From positions 186,001 through 250,000 of the forward strand of contig WNNJ02003660.1 of NCBI GenBank assembly GCA_012934845.2: a stretch of 64,000 bases of DNA. Direction: 5' to 3'. Position numbers and translations under genes: made by a program. The notes under the pieces are model-generated. The model did not search any database. It was given only the letters and a program-made list of their open reading frames with translations, and had not been told where the DNA came from. Below are positions 1-10,600 of this stretch, piece by piece. The DNA is from Pomphorhynchus laevis (Eukaryota > Acanthocephala > Palaeacanthocephala > Echinorhynchida > Pomphorhynchidae). Position 1 is the stretch's first letter, and every line of letters begins with the position of its first letter.

Positions 1-900
1 AATATAATATAAATACCACTATATTATAAATATAGTGATATAATATAATATAAAATAATATTATAATTAATACTAATTAATAATATTATAATTAATAATA
101 TCATATTACTTATAATTATATTATATGTAATATAATATATAAATATTTATATATTATAATATAATATTGGAATATTATAATATCATAATATTCAAATTAT
201 ATATAAAACCTTTTGTTATGTTGATCGTTTATTTGAGAACGATCGGTTTAATAGCGATCGGTTTAATTAACAGACACATTATAGTTCTGTGAAATTACCC
301 TCGAAAAAGCAGATTTTAGTGTTTAATTTACAAAGAATTTGGTTTCAAATTTTAATATTAAGGATATTAATTTAAAAATAATATTTTAATTTTATTTTTA
401 ACGTTACGACATACCGCATCTTATAATTTATTATTAGATAAATATTTATAGTGGTAGCTAAATGTAATCGGTGGATTACTCGTGATGTTTAGACCACGTA
501 TTAACGAAGTAACATTGAAGCATTGGAGATTATATTAACATTAAAGATTATACTAAACAACCGAAATAAAAAATAAATGACGTTAAATTTTGAATTTGTT
601 TGCCATTCACGAATTAAATGTCACATTAAAAATATATATAAAAAATAAATTATGAAAAAATATCAAAATATTTTAAATCATTAAAAAATATCTTATGTCA
701 CATGCAGTGGAATAATTAAATTGTGAAACAATTTAACAATATTTAAAAATGTGGATATCCGAAAATGTGGATACCCAAAATCATTATAGTTTAATGTTAT
801 AAGATAAAGTGATAGATAAAGCTTAGATGAATAAAAATAGTAGCTATATAAGATCTAGTGTTAGATTTGTCTGTCATTATTCAACATTTTTATTCTAGAC
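1..900. other. AT-rich intergenic sequence
   Basis: The first 200 bases are almost pure A/T with nested palindromic TATA-type runs; the rest is low-complexity A/T sequence. No coding frame with an animal-like codon pattern and no recognisable transposon end was seen. A polypyrimidine stretch ending in TTCTAG at about 888-898 could be a splice acceptor for the following open frame. Confidence 0.6.
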
Positions 901-925
901 ATTGGAATTATTAACCAAATTCAAG

Positions 926-1177
926 ATGAAGATGAGCGCATTTATTGAGCCTGTAAGCGATTTTGTAGACAGTAATGATACGCTGGTATCTTTGTTTAAA
1001 CATGAACTTGAATCAGCCGAAACTTCTCAAATTCGAGCGATGGATGCTAATCGAGACGATGATCCTGATAGATATGATATATACGATCCGAGAAATCCGA
1101 TGAACAAGCGTCGAAGAGAAATATCAGATCAAAACGTGTCAAGCAATTTGCATCGTACAAGATTTGAAAATATTTAA
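926..1177 (+). CDS. Hypothetical protein or terminal exon, 83 codons from the first ATG
   Basis: I do not recognise this protein. The open frame begins with an in-frame ATG at 926 and can be extended upstream to about 899, where it meets a stop. It is acidic and hydrophilic, with a charged centre (RDDDPDRYDIYDPRNP) and a basic KRRR cluster near the C-terminus that could be a nuclear-localisation-type patch. No transmembrane segment or known domain is seen. A pyrimidine-rich TTTTTATTCTAG ends at 898, so this may be the last exon of a spliced gene rather than a complete small gene. Codon use is less A/T-extreme than the flanking sequence, which is the main argument for coding. A chance ORF remains possible. 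Confidence 0.3.
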   Translation: MKMSAFIEPVSDFVDSNDTLVSLFKHELESAETSQIRAMDANRDDDPDRYDIYDPRNPMNKRRREISDQNVSSNLHRTRFENI

Positions 1178-2120
1178 TACTAATATTAAATATAAATATT
1201 TAATATTATCTTATTGTTCGTCAATTTACTTTCAGTATAAAAATCAGTTTATGAATTATTGCGCACTTGATTGAATTGAAAAGCAATTATTTAATTTACT
1301 ATATAATGTGACTCAATCAATGAATCACACTTTCTCTGTAAATTGATTTATAAATATTAATTAAAATAATTTATTAATTTATAAATAAATTAATAACTGG
1401 CTAAAATAATAATAATAATAATTAGCAAGGATTCAAACAATAAGAGGTACAAATCAATTCTTTATTATTTTATTATTTATTACATTAAATTATTAATTAT
1501 TCAATTATATTAATTAAATTAATAATAGTTATTTATAACTTATAAACAAAATTTTAATTTCAGGTAAAGTTAACGTTTTTACTGAAAAATAACACATTTT
1601 TTATTATGTGTTATTTGAATTATTATAAATTATTTTAATTTATTTTGATCATTATTTTGTTGATTTTTGATTATCATTTAATTTTGTCATTTATTAAGTC
1701 ATTTACAAATGAGGCAAATGAACTAAATTTGCATGTAATTGAAATACAAGTTTAAGGTAATCAGTCTAATTCAATTAAAGCATTTATCAAATGTTTAAAG
1801 CAGGTAAACACATTTTACTGATGCTTCAAGCGATTGCCATTACAAAAACATCATAGGATGGCAATTTCCTACACAATTATATGGGATTCTTTAACGATTG
1901 CTTTCATATACAAGAGTTTCACAGGAAACCTGCTCAGTCAAATAGCCTTGAAGATCATTCTATTGATGCTTTCATACATTTAGAATTGTAGATTTAAATC
2001 CAAGTCAGTATTCACTTTTAAATATCCATACTTTGAATATGGAGGTTTCAAAATATATAAAATAGGGGCCGAAACCTATATTATTTATAATTATTTAACT
2101 ATATAATTATTTCATTTGAT
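1178..2120. other. AT-rich intergenic sequence without a gene
   Basis: Only A/T-rich simple sequence is seen here, including a short AAT microsatellite near 1408-1423. No exon, RNA gene or element end could be supported. Confidence 0.55.
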
Positions 2121-2126
2121 TCCCAC

Positions 2127-2690
2127 TTGTCATTTCTTCTTTTCATCAGACACAAAGCTCAATGCTGTTTTCTTATCTTGAGGGACATTAGGCAAGTAAG
2201 ACATCATCTCGATACTCTCACTACGGTGAAATTAGTGAATTCTCTTCTGATTTCCAAACTTGATTATTCTGTCAGTCTTATTAATTATCCTAAATTATCG
2301 CTCAAATCTTTGCAAAATATTCTAAATTCGGCCGTTTTAGTTATTTTTCGTTTAAGGAAACTTGATCACATATTGCGTTATTCTAATTCGCTGTCTTGGC
2401 TAGACATCACGAACCGCATAAGGTTTAAACTGACATGCTTTATGTGGAATATCATAAATGCCAACGCCCCTTCACAGCTCATCTTACCTACATTATCCAG
2501 TAAATACACAACTTCTATTTCGCTTCGCAGTCATTCTACAAGATCAAGATTATATGTTCCACGTCATTTTTCGATCGCAGCGCATCGATCACACTCGATT
2601 GCAGGGCCTAAACTGTGGAACAATCTTCCCTCAAATGTTACTGCATCATTGTAAGTGACTGATAGTCACATTTGTTACTTAAAAAAAATC
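2127..2690 (+). mobile_element. LINE 3' fragment (Jockey/CR1/L2-like), reverse transcriptase C-terminus
   Basis: The translated frame 2127-2654 matches the region after the RT core in L2/CR1-like LINEs: an LRDIRQV-type block, LLISKLDYSVSL, an FRLRKLDHI block, a WL.I..RI.FKL block and the near-terminal KLWNNLP motif. The family then ends within a few tens of residues, as here. It is a 5'-truncated dead fragment. Immediately after the frame (2650-2688) comes the GTAA-hairpin-CATTTG tail found on the A, B and C LINEs in this window, but with its own stem (GTGACT / AGTCAC), followed by A8. This makes 2690 a credible 3' terminus. Confidence 0.75.
2650..2688 (+). repeat. LINE 3'-terminal hairpin, GTGACT stem
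   Basis: GTAA is followed by GTGACT, loop GAT, AGTCAC, then CATTTGTTAC-TTAAAA. The 6-bp stem is perfect. Flanking bases match the other LINE tails here, while the stem differs from all of them. Confidence 0.65.
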
Positions 2691-2699
2691 TTTTTTCTT

Positions 2700-2945
2700 C
2701 TTAACATAGAAGTTATAACATAGCAGTTCCTCCCAATAACTTATCATCATTCTGATACAACATCTGTTATTTAATAGTTAATTCATAAAACTTGATTTTA
2801 ATTTTAAATTTCAATTTTTATTTTAAGTTGATATAATTTATATAAAATGTTATATAAAATTATTTAATTATTTATATTTATTTATAATTATTTATTATTT
2901 AATTATTAAATTTTTATTTAGCATTTCTTCAATTTTAGTTATCTG
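2700..2945 (-). repeat. Dispersed AT-rich repeat R, copy 3
   Basis: Read on the minus strand this matches the repeat at 28305-28545 and 5895-6262: a body with a GTCATTTTTATGAATTGACT-like core, a short GC-richer end reading AGGAGGAACTGCTATG, and an A/T-rich middle. This copy is diverged and lacks a clear 5' end. No coding capacity is seen. Confidence 0.55.
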
Positions 2946-2946
2946 A

Positions 2947-3228
2947 TTACTCCCTGATGCCGGAGTGTTCGATACTCAGGTCATTTCGCCGCTTTTGCCT
3001 TTGCATGGTATACCCGAGCTCATCAGAGAGTTGAGTACCGGCATATATTTGAGATTTGACTGAATTAAGCCAAGGCGGTTTGACTGGGCAGGTCAAATGT
3101 TTTGATATTATGTTGTACCTAACGATAGCACATATATAGGGCCGGTTATCTCGCCCGACTTGTATATTTGGATCTTTCAACAAATGCATTTTCGTTAAGT
3201 TCTTGATACATTTTATAATATAATACAC
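2947..3228 (-). CDS. Unrecognised open frame, doubtful
   Basis: A 93-codon frame lies in a patch distinctly richer in G/C than its surroundings. A possible acceptor (TTGTTGAAAG) lies inside it, which would leave about 75 codons ending EHSGIRE. The composition is plausible for protein (basic, soluble), but no domain is recognised and no partner exon was found. It may be an exon of an unseen gene or debris of a transposon next to the R repeat. Confidence 0.2.
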   Translation of the reverse strand: MYYIIKCIKNLTKMHLLKDPNIQVGRDNRPYICAIVRYNIISKHLTCPVKPPWLNSVKSQIYAGTQLSDELGYTMQRQKRRNDLSIEHSGIRE

Positions 3229-3229
3229 T

Positions 3230-4005
3230 CACATTCAATCTCGACATTTTTGTTTTAGTTTTGTTGAACCTCTGCATTATAATTATGCCATGTCATGATC
3301 AATCATTTGTAATTTCTAAATTTATTTGTTTGGTTGTTCACTCATTCAATTTAAAATTCGTCATCAACATAACAGAGATTATTCCATATAAAATCAAATA
3401 CAAAACCCATTGCTACATATGGCACACACTTAGAAAATGAAACAATGGAGCGGTTACACATTGCCATAAACCTCTTCAATCATTCATCTCCTTTGTATGA
3501 CAATTAGCCTTGTAATTCAAAAATATTTCGCATTCAATCATGAATTTCGCAAAATATGCTGAGCGCGTGAATCGAATTGAAAAAGCCGTATTTATTATGT
3601 CTACATCGGACTGAATCGTTCACGATCACTTAAACGTAAACCTTGAAGTGTTTCGAAAAGTAGCTCAAAAGTGTTGCAAAAAGTAGCTCTCTGTGTATTT
3701 CGAAAAGTAGCTCTCGAAGAATAGAAAAGGATACAACTATCGATTAGGATGTATAACTAAGGTTTTCAATTTGCTTTCTTGGAGACTTCTTAATTCAATT
3801 TTTATTTAATTTCCTTTTTTATGAAAAAATAATATAATTAAAAAATAACTATTAATTATATTTTTTAAGTAATAAAGCAGTGATATATTTCTAACTTCGC
3901 AATTAAAAAAATGCAAAAATAAATAAATAAATTTATTAATCTATTTGTTTACAGTTCAAAGGTTACTCGCAAGTGGGCCTGTACATTATAATTATTCATT
4001 ATTTT
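3230..4005. other. Intergenic sequence with a small interspersed repeat
   Basis: No gene is seen. Around 3652-3712 a 13-base word close to CGAAAAGTAGCTC occurs three times within about 60 bases. The remainder is A/T-rich. Confidence 0.5.
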
Positions 4006-4009
4006 CTTA

Positions 4010-4860
4010 TCACTGGTTTTCAATAGTCTGCGCTCGGCTCGGGCACAGAATTGAGGAGCATGGCATCCTAATGCTAATTGACAAGCCACGCATAAGTAAA
4101 GATCCGATTTCCCGGTGTAATTGAACGATTTCGCATACGTACATGCTTGAGTTTTTCACAGCCAGCTTTTGCGGGATTGTCCGTAAACATCGATTTGCAT
4201 ATGTACTAATGCACGATGAACTCGACAACACGAACGGCAAAAATATCGAGTGCTCTATTTCTCTTACATGCTCAATATATTTGGCAAATTTACGTTGTAC
4301 ATGGAAGCCGAATGCAGAGTTAATGGATTTAGTGGCATTTAAGGCGCGTGTACGTTGAAAATACATATATCTATGAACGTACGCTCTGTATTGCCTCCAT
4401 ATAAATCATTACACGCTATGTCAACACGAGCATTTCTATCTTGTGTCGTAATCTGTACTTGAAAACTTGTTCCCGAACATAAAGGCTGCAGCACAGGCTA
4501 AATTTATACACATGACGATACTCTCGTGATAGTCTTAGCAATAAAATCCCGGACGCAATTATGTCTAAGTGACAAAGGGTAGCCAAATTTACACGACAAG
4601 GCATGAAATAACGAGTTTGATTGACCACAAGAGCGACGTTTGAGAGCGTCGCTAGTTAATTATCTGTGTCGGTTAGCAATAGCGTATTTGAATACATTAC
4701 CATGTAATACTAATCCGTTCGAGATTGAATAATAAGCGGTAAGCCAAGAAGACGCACCACTTCGAGGCATAATCTAGCGCATTTTGAACACTATCATCCA
4801 ATTCGCTGTATACTTGCTTTCTTTCCTCACTGAGTCGTTCGCCATATAATAATGGCGAAC
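4010..4860 (-). mobile_element. RLE-type LINE C-terminal fragment (lineage E, copy 1)
   Basis: On the minus strand, in three shifting frames, this reads as the C-terminal third of an RLE-encoding non-LTR retrotransposon. It starts near 4850 with a SEERKQVYSELDDSV block, then HALSCKFG followed by LRHNCVRDF (about 4545-4590). It continues with NARVDIACNDLYGGNTERTF (about 4370-4430) and IDICIFN-HAP, and ends in an FLPFVLSSS...LMRG tail. HAL-C plus RHN plus the spaced acidic residues (VDIA, FIDICIFN) are the zinc and PD-(D/E)XK-like nuclease signature of this group. Several frameshifts and stops break it. Lineage E copy 2 at 49.9-51.4 kb carries the matching RT part. Confidence 0.65.
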
Positions 4861-4944
4861 GAATAATTATTTATGCTTTAATAATTTAAAGCAATATTAG
4901 TTTATATTGCGTGTACATTATGTGAGTTTATTATGCAAAGTTTA

Positions 4945-5595
4945 CTTTGAAAAAATTTCAATAAAAACTTTTTAATTGGCATAAACAGGAAAGTATAAAC
5001 CGGCACGATTTTACAACCTTCGTCGGGAAGCTTAACCCGGAATGCGCCTACCACAGACGCCTAGCCTATAATGAGGCGTTTCGACCTTAGCCTACTCAGC
5101 ACTACAGGGTGGTCTCATCAGTGTGGCTCTGTAGCTACACAACTTCGACAGTACTTAATCCCCAGTAAACCTCTGAAAGGAATTCACTAAGCGCACGCTC
5201 CTCCACTGGGGTTCAGCCTTACATCTCGTATGGTTTGCGTAAGTAGTGGCTTCACAGGACAGCACGTGCGCTATCATTCCTTCCTTCATCAGCTTACTAA
5301 GGTTGCTAAACACGCAACACGCTGGTATTCAGCTGAAGCACAATGCACGAGCAAAAGCTCCTCTCTAGCTACAAAGCACGAGCAAAACTCTAGCGTCAAT
5401 GCTAAGATTCGTCACTCCACATATAGTGGCTATATGAATTGAAAACTACTGGTGACGTTATATTAATAAGAAAAAATTTCAATAATACTTTTTTAATAAA
5501 CACGAACAGGAAAGTATAAACCTCCATGCTTTCTTCACAACCTTCGTCGGGAAGCTGTACGCGAAATGCGCCTACCACAAAGTGCTGTAAAAAGT
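4945..5595. repeat. Pair of ~110-bp direct repeats around a 400-bp GC-richer segment
   Basis: Two imperfect copies of a segment containing AACAGGAAAGTATAAACC and ACAACCTTCGTCGGGAAGCT lie at about 4950-5060 and 5470-5585, some 516 bases apart. The enclosed sequence is GC-richer but has no convincing frame. It could be a tandem repeat dimer or the edges of an unclassified short element. No reverse transcriptase, primer-binding site or transposase was found with it. Confidence 0.5.
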
Positions 5596-5894
5596 TTACT
5601 TTACAAAGTGCTAAGTTGAGCGTTTTAAGTAATGGGCACAATAAGTAATAATTATCTCGTTAGGCCAAAAGTAACAATTATAAAGAGGTAGGTAAGTCAC
5701 AAGTCTACGGTTGTTTATATTGGTTTCAAATTTTTTCAGATTTTTCAACATATATCCTTCTACTAAAGGTTAATATTTTGAACTCTAAATGTGTATAAGA
5801 ATTGATATTTAATGTGGACAAAAAGAACGACTTTCATAATTAAAATAAACGTGAAAAAATTTAAAATGATTATTTTTGAGGCGATGAGGATATC

Positions 5895-6262
5895 AAATCA
5901 GCTAACTGAGTCTACGTATTTTATAAATACATAAATTAAAAATAAGCTATTAAAAAATTGAAATATAAAATAAAAGTCAATTCTTATTAATTGACTTATA
6001 AATAATATACGATGTATTCGAATAAGGATTAGAATAAGCTATTAAAATTTAAAAAATTAAATTATAAATAATTAAATAATAAATAATAAATAATTGAATA
6101 ATTATAAATAACTAAATACAAGTTTTATAAAATTTATATTAAGTCAAAATTTAAAATTTAAATTTAAAATAAAAGTCAATTTTTATGAATTGACTAATAA
6201 ATAATAGACGATGTATTCGAATAAGGATTAGAGGTTACTAGGGAGAACTGCTATTAGTTTTC
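5895..6262 (+). repeat. Dispersed AT-rich repeat R, copy 1 (internally duplicated)
   Basis: It starts AAATCAGCTAACTGAGTCTA and ends near GGAGAACTGCTAT, matching the copy at 28305-28545. The half containing AATTGACT...GATGTATTCGAATAAGG is present twice (about 5975-6030 and 6170-6230), so the copy carries an internal tandem duplication. It is non-coding, and no autonomous partner was identified in the window. Confidence 0.6.
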
Positions 6263-7196
6263 GGTCCATATTACTCGAATATAGCAAGTGAAGATTTTTG
6301 TGCATTTATTCCATCAAATATTTAAAAGGTCATCAAACTTAAAACTACACTCAAATGATGGTAACAGTTTGCTATTGAAGATAGCAAACTGTTAATAACA
6401 ATGTGTTCATTGACGTGTTCAATGATTATCTGTGTGTTCTTATTGTCTTATTAATGATGATAATACAATAAGTAATTTAAGGAATAATAATTATGATAAT
6501 AGTAATCAGTTATTCATCCAAAAAATAGTTATTTAATAAGTTATTTAAAGAATGTGGCTATCGAATTTTATTGAAAGTGTACAACTTGATCTATTATTAA
6601 TTATATACTTTCTGCTAAATGCCGAAATGTTTTCACATTCCCAAAAACTGAATATTTGCGCTGCTGCTATTATATAAACTTATTACTTTTCGAAATGCTG
6701 AGAATAAGTTATTTTTATAAAGGTATTTTGTAAATTATAATTGTTACTGAATTATAATTGTTTGATGAATTATTTCAGACGAATTTGTAAATTCTTGAAA
6801 TTTCAAGAATTTAACATTTAATTGCACTGTTAAAAATTCGGCGCTATAAAAAAGTACCGTAATAAAATAGTATCGTTGATTTCAAACGTCAACTCGATTC
6901 ACTCGAATAATAATTTTAAAATTCTATCGAAAATGTGAATAACTGAAAGCCTAAAATTAATTTTTTGTAAATAAAAAATAAAAGAATTCAATTTAAAGAT
7001 GTTTACAGAGAGGTTTAATGTTTAATGTTTAATCAGGTAAATGCTTTAAATATAAAATTTGTATTTAAAAATACCGAATCTTAAATACCGAATTTTTTAC
7101 AAATTTTATTGAGTTTACAAATTTTATATCGCAGTTGCTTATCATTTACATAGTAGCCCATGCTACTTTAACATTTGATACTCAAAATCAAGCTAT
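6263..7196. other. Intergenic sequence downstream of the WDR55-like gene
   Basis: A/T-rich sequence holds no supported exon. It is the 3' flank of the minus-strand WD40 gene ending at 7197. A perfect 14-bp hairpin lies at 6362-6394. Confidence 0.5.
6362..6394. repeat. Perfect 14-bp hairpin
   Basis: TAACAGTTTGCTAT, loop TGAAG, then the exact reverse complement. It lies about 800 bases beyond the stop codon of the minus-strand WDR55-like gene, so it is unlikely to be its terminator. It may be a small foldback element. Confidence 0.55.
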
Positions 7197-7611
7197 TTAT
7201 TCAAGTTCTAGATCAGCAAAAAATGTTGAATCAATGTTTGCAAAATTTTTATATTTTGGGACATTAATAAAATGCAATGTTTTATCGTAGCATGCCACGG
7301 CAACAACATTTCCGATCACTTTGAGACTGTGTATTGGAACTTGTAGATTCGGTCCAATTATTCCAACATTTTGATTTGGTAGTACATTTATCAACCTACA
7401 TAATAATCTAAATTATTAACTTTAAAAACCTTTATATCTACCGAATTTGACCATCACCGCAACCAAGCAGAAGTCGATCCTCGTTTAGCAATTCAACACA
7501 ATCTATAGAGTATTTGCACACTGGAAAGCGGTCGGACATGTTACCATATTCATTTTCATTAAACAAGTACATAACTCCGTCTCCGCTACCACAAACGATT
7601 TTCGTCTTGTC
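7197..7611 (-). CDS. WDR55: WDR55-like gene, exons 6-7 and stop
   Basis: Exon 6 (7611-7442) reads DKTKIVCGSGDGVMYLFN and runs to GCGDGQI. A 46-bp intron follows, then exon 7 (7395-7197) with INVLPNQNVGIIGP, an SLKVIGNVVAVACYDKTLHF blade and a short acidic tail FFADLELE before TAA. Exon 6 starts after TTTCTAAG at 7612-7613. WDR55 proteins usually carry a longer charged C-terminal tail; this one is short. Confidence 0.9.
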
Positions 7612-10600
7612 CTTAGAAATTATTATATTTAAAATCTTTAACTATTTAAATTAATGATATATTAATAATGTGTCGAATATTCAAGAATACAATTGTTCAT
7701 TTATTGCAAATCGTAGAATTCAGCATTTTCGTTACTAACTCGATTTAAAATAACAATAAAATAGCAACAATATTTGGTGCATGCACGTTAGACGTCGGTT
7801 TTGAAAATAGACGTCGGTTTTGAAAATTCTAAAAAAAGACAAAAAGAATTTATTATAAAAGGGTCAAAAATGTATTCCCAAATGAATTGAATTAGATATT
7901 TGGAGTGTTGTTCCTTCGAAATTCCTGGTTTCTCTCGTAGAAATTTTTTCGATAAAGACCACAAACCTTCGATTGTTTGTGTGTATAGTCCTATCTTCAG
8001 GGTTAATAAAGTTAATAGAATGATTAACAGACCTATGATCATATGAAGAATTATTCTCTAAGGCTTTTGAATATGCTTTCCATTGGTCTGTTATAATAAT
8101 AGTATTTGGTAAAATATTATCATTTATAACTTGCCTCATTGTTTCTGCATTTCTATTTCTTACAGGCACTATAAAGGTCTTTTTCGAACCACGTTCAACT
8201 GCTCCTACAAACCATTGACCGTCATTTAGTCGTCCTCTGTTATATTTTCTTTTGAAAAATAAACTTTCATCAATTTCGACAATTTTTTTTGAACCATCGC
8301 TGTTCAAACCTCCTAATTTCTCGCTAGTGGAAGAAATATGATCACAAATTATCTCCCTGACAAGATCAACATATTCAGAAACAGTGTTTCTTGAGATTTC
8401 AAGTTCTCGAGCAATTTCACTCAAGGATATTCGATTCAAATACTTATAGAAAATAAAAAAAATTGTTCTCATAGGTAAACGTGAGCTTGAAAACAAACTA
8501 TTATATCGAATAGAACATGAGAATCTACATGACCTCTTACATGTCCGAAAATACCCATCCAACGCATTTTTTCTTTTCTGATAGCACAAGTAGGTACCAT
8601 CATCACATTTGGGACAAAGAACAAAATTTTTTAAAACGCCTATTCTGGTAAGAAATGAATTTTGAGTATCAAAATTCGAAAAAACACGGTTTAAATAACT
8701 CTCGGTTATGTTCAGATCCATCATTTCTTCTTGTGATAGAAAAGTCTCTTCATCAACAATTGTTCTTACTGATTTTCTAACCATCTAAGGGGGGGGGGTT
8801 AAAAATTTTCAAAACCGACGTCTATTTTCAAAACCGACGTCTAACGTGCATGCACCCAATATTTAGCTAGCAACAGTTGGCGAAAAAAAATAAATTTATT
8901 TTATTGATCCTATTCCTAAATTCTAAATTTTTAAAGTGCCGATCCGTTAGCCGAGTCACTGTTTTTCGTACTGTCACTTGCAATGAAATTCTTTTGGTTG
9001 AAATAATATACAGAAAATTATATACAGAAATTTATATCCACACCACTGGAGCAACCAGCCAAGTAGATGTAGCGTTGATACAAGATACAGACGTCCTGAG
9101 TTCGAATCCGATCAGCACCAGTGTACTGAGAAAGCAGATAATAAGAGTCGAAACGTGGAATGTAGGTCTGAATCAGAAGCTGATGAGACTAAGCCAGACT
9201 GAATAGTAGCGTCCTGCTGTATCAAAAATAAGATCAATACATGTGAGGATAATATCGTGTCCAATCAGAAAAATTTCAGCTCACAGATGCAACCAGGTTA
9301 ATTAAAATCATTCATTGCAAGTGGCAGCATGAAAAACAACACATCCGGCTAGCGGATCACACACATCGGGTAGGTTCCTAATATATCGTTAGAATACGAT
9401 TCCCTACAAAAGTAATATACAGAAATGTATATCTACACAACTGGAGCAGCCCACCTAGTAGATGCAACGCAGAATTACGATGCAGATGTCCTGAGTTCAA
9501 ATCCGATTAGCATCAGAGTACGGAGAAAGCAGATAATAAGCGTCGAAACGTGGAATGTAGGTCTGGGTCAGCAGCTGATGAGACAGATGATGACCATCGG
9601 AAGAATACGTCGTGCCACAAAAGAAGAATTTCAGCTCACAGATGCAATCAAATTAAATTAAAAACATTCATTGCATGTGGCAGCATGAAAAAACAGTGAT
9701 CCGGCTAGCGGATCACACAACTAGGTAGGTTTCTAATAGATCGTTAGAATACGATCCCTTACCGAAAGTAATATATAGAAATGTATATCTACACAACTGA
9801 AGCAGCCAGCCTAGTAAATATAGCGTTGAATCAAGATGCAGACGTTCTGAGTTCAATCCAGGAGATCACACGCATTAGGTAGGTTTCTAATAGATCGTTA
9901 GAATACGATCCCTATCAAAAGTAATATACAGTAATTTACACCACTGGAGCAGTCAGACTAGTAAATGTAGCGTTGAATCGCAGTACAATCGTTGTGAGTT
10001 CGAATCCGATCAGCACCAGTGTACGGAGAAAGCATCAGTGTACGGAGGCTTAGTAGCGTCCTGCTGTATCAAGAATAGGAACTTGCGAGGATAATGTCCT
10101 ACCACAATCAGAAGAATTTTTTATTGCAATACCTTTGATAATTTTTTATAATTACATAACGATAGTTTGCTTAAGAATTTGCTTAAGCAATAAAAAATTT
10201 TATTTTAAATTTAGAATTTTTTAGAATTCATCATCGAAAAAAATACAGTTTGCAAAGGAATTTTTTCTTATGATGGATACGAAGAATCTAAAAATTCAAA
10301 ATATATGTTGATCAAAAGATGATATCGTAGTGTCTACCATTAATCTGCGTAATTTTTATGACACAATTCAACAAAAACGATGTAAAAAATAAATACGTAT
10401 ATCTTATAATTATTTATTATTAACTGATAATTATTTAATTAATATAATTTACGGTAAACGATAACTACGGTAAACATGGACTACAGTCAACGAGCAGTCA
10501 TAGCAAACTATATTATTGAATGGAAAGGTTGTAGTGGGACGACGGAGGATGGAATCAATCAGGAGGAAGACAAGCAACAATCGAACAACCAGTCTGCCAG

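Larger units (their letters stand above)
7776..8856 (-). mobile_element. Merlin-type DNA transposon, 1081 bp, with exact 8-bp target duplication
   Basis: Two 53-bp terminal inverted repeats, identical at every base, occupy 7776-7828 and 8804-8856. Each begins GGTGCATGCACG and contains a 19-bp motif twice in tandem (starting GACGTCGGTTTTGAAAAT). The flanks are CAATATTT at 7768-7775 and again at 8857-8864, an 8-bp target duplication, the length expected of the Merlin/IS1016-IS1595 group. The only gene inside is a minus-strand ISXO2-like transposase. The element sits in intron 5 of the WDR55-like gene, in the same orientation. Perfect repeats and duplication argue for very recent insertion. Confidence 0.93.

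Noticed and set aside
901-950. An alternative frame after the acceptor at 898 ending QIQDEDERIY.
   Set aside because: It is only about 15 codons long; the 926-1177 frame is the better candidate.
4945-5595. Direct repeats as long terminal repeats of a retroelement.
   Set aside because: Only about 400 bases lie between them, with no coding domain, primer-binding site or polypurine tract, and the repeats are short and diverged.
9040-9125. A possible functional tRNA gene.
   Set aside because: D-arm and B-box words are present, but the T stem and anticodon stem do not pair properly, and the unit recurs in an array with variable deletions. This fits a tRNA-derived repeat.
8877-9661. Frames of 109 and 78 codons with similar peptides.
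   Set aside because: They read through the tandem SINE-like units, including the tRNA-like head; the similarity is due to the DNA repeat.
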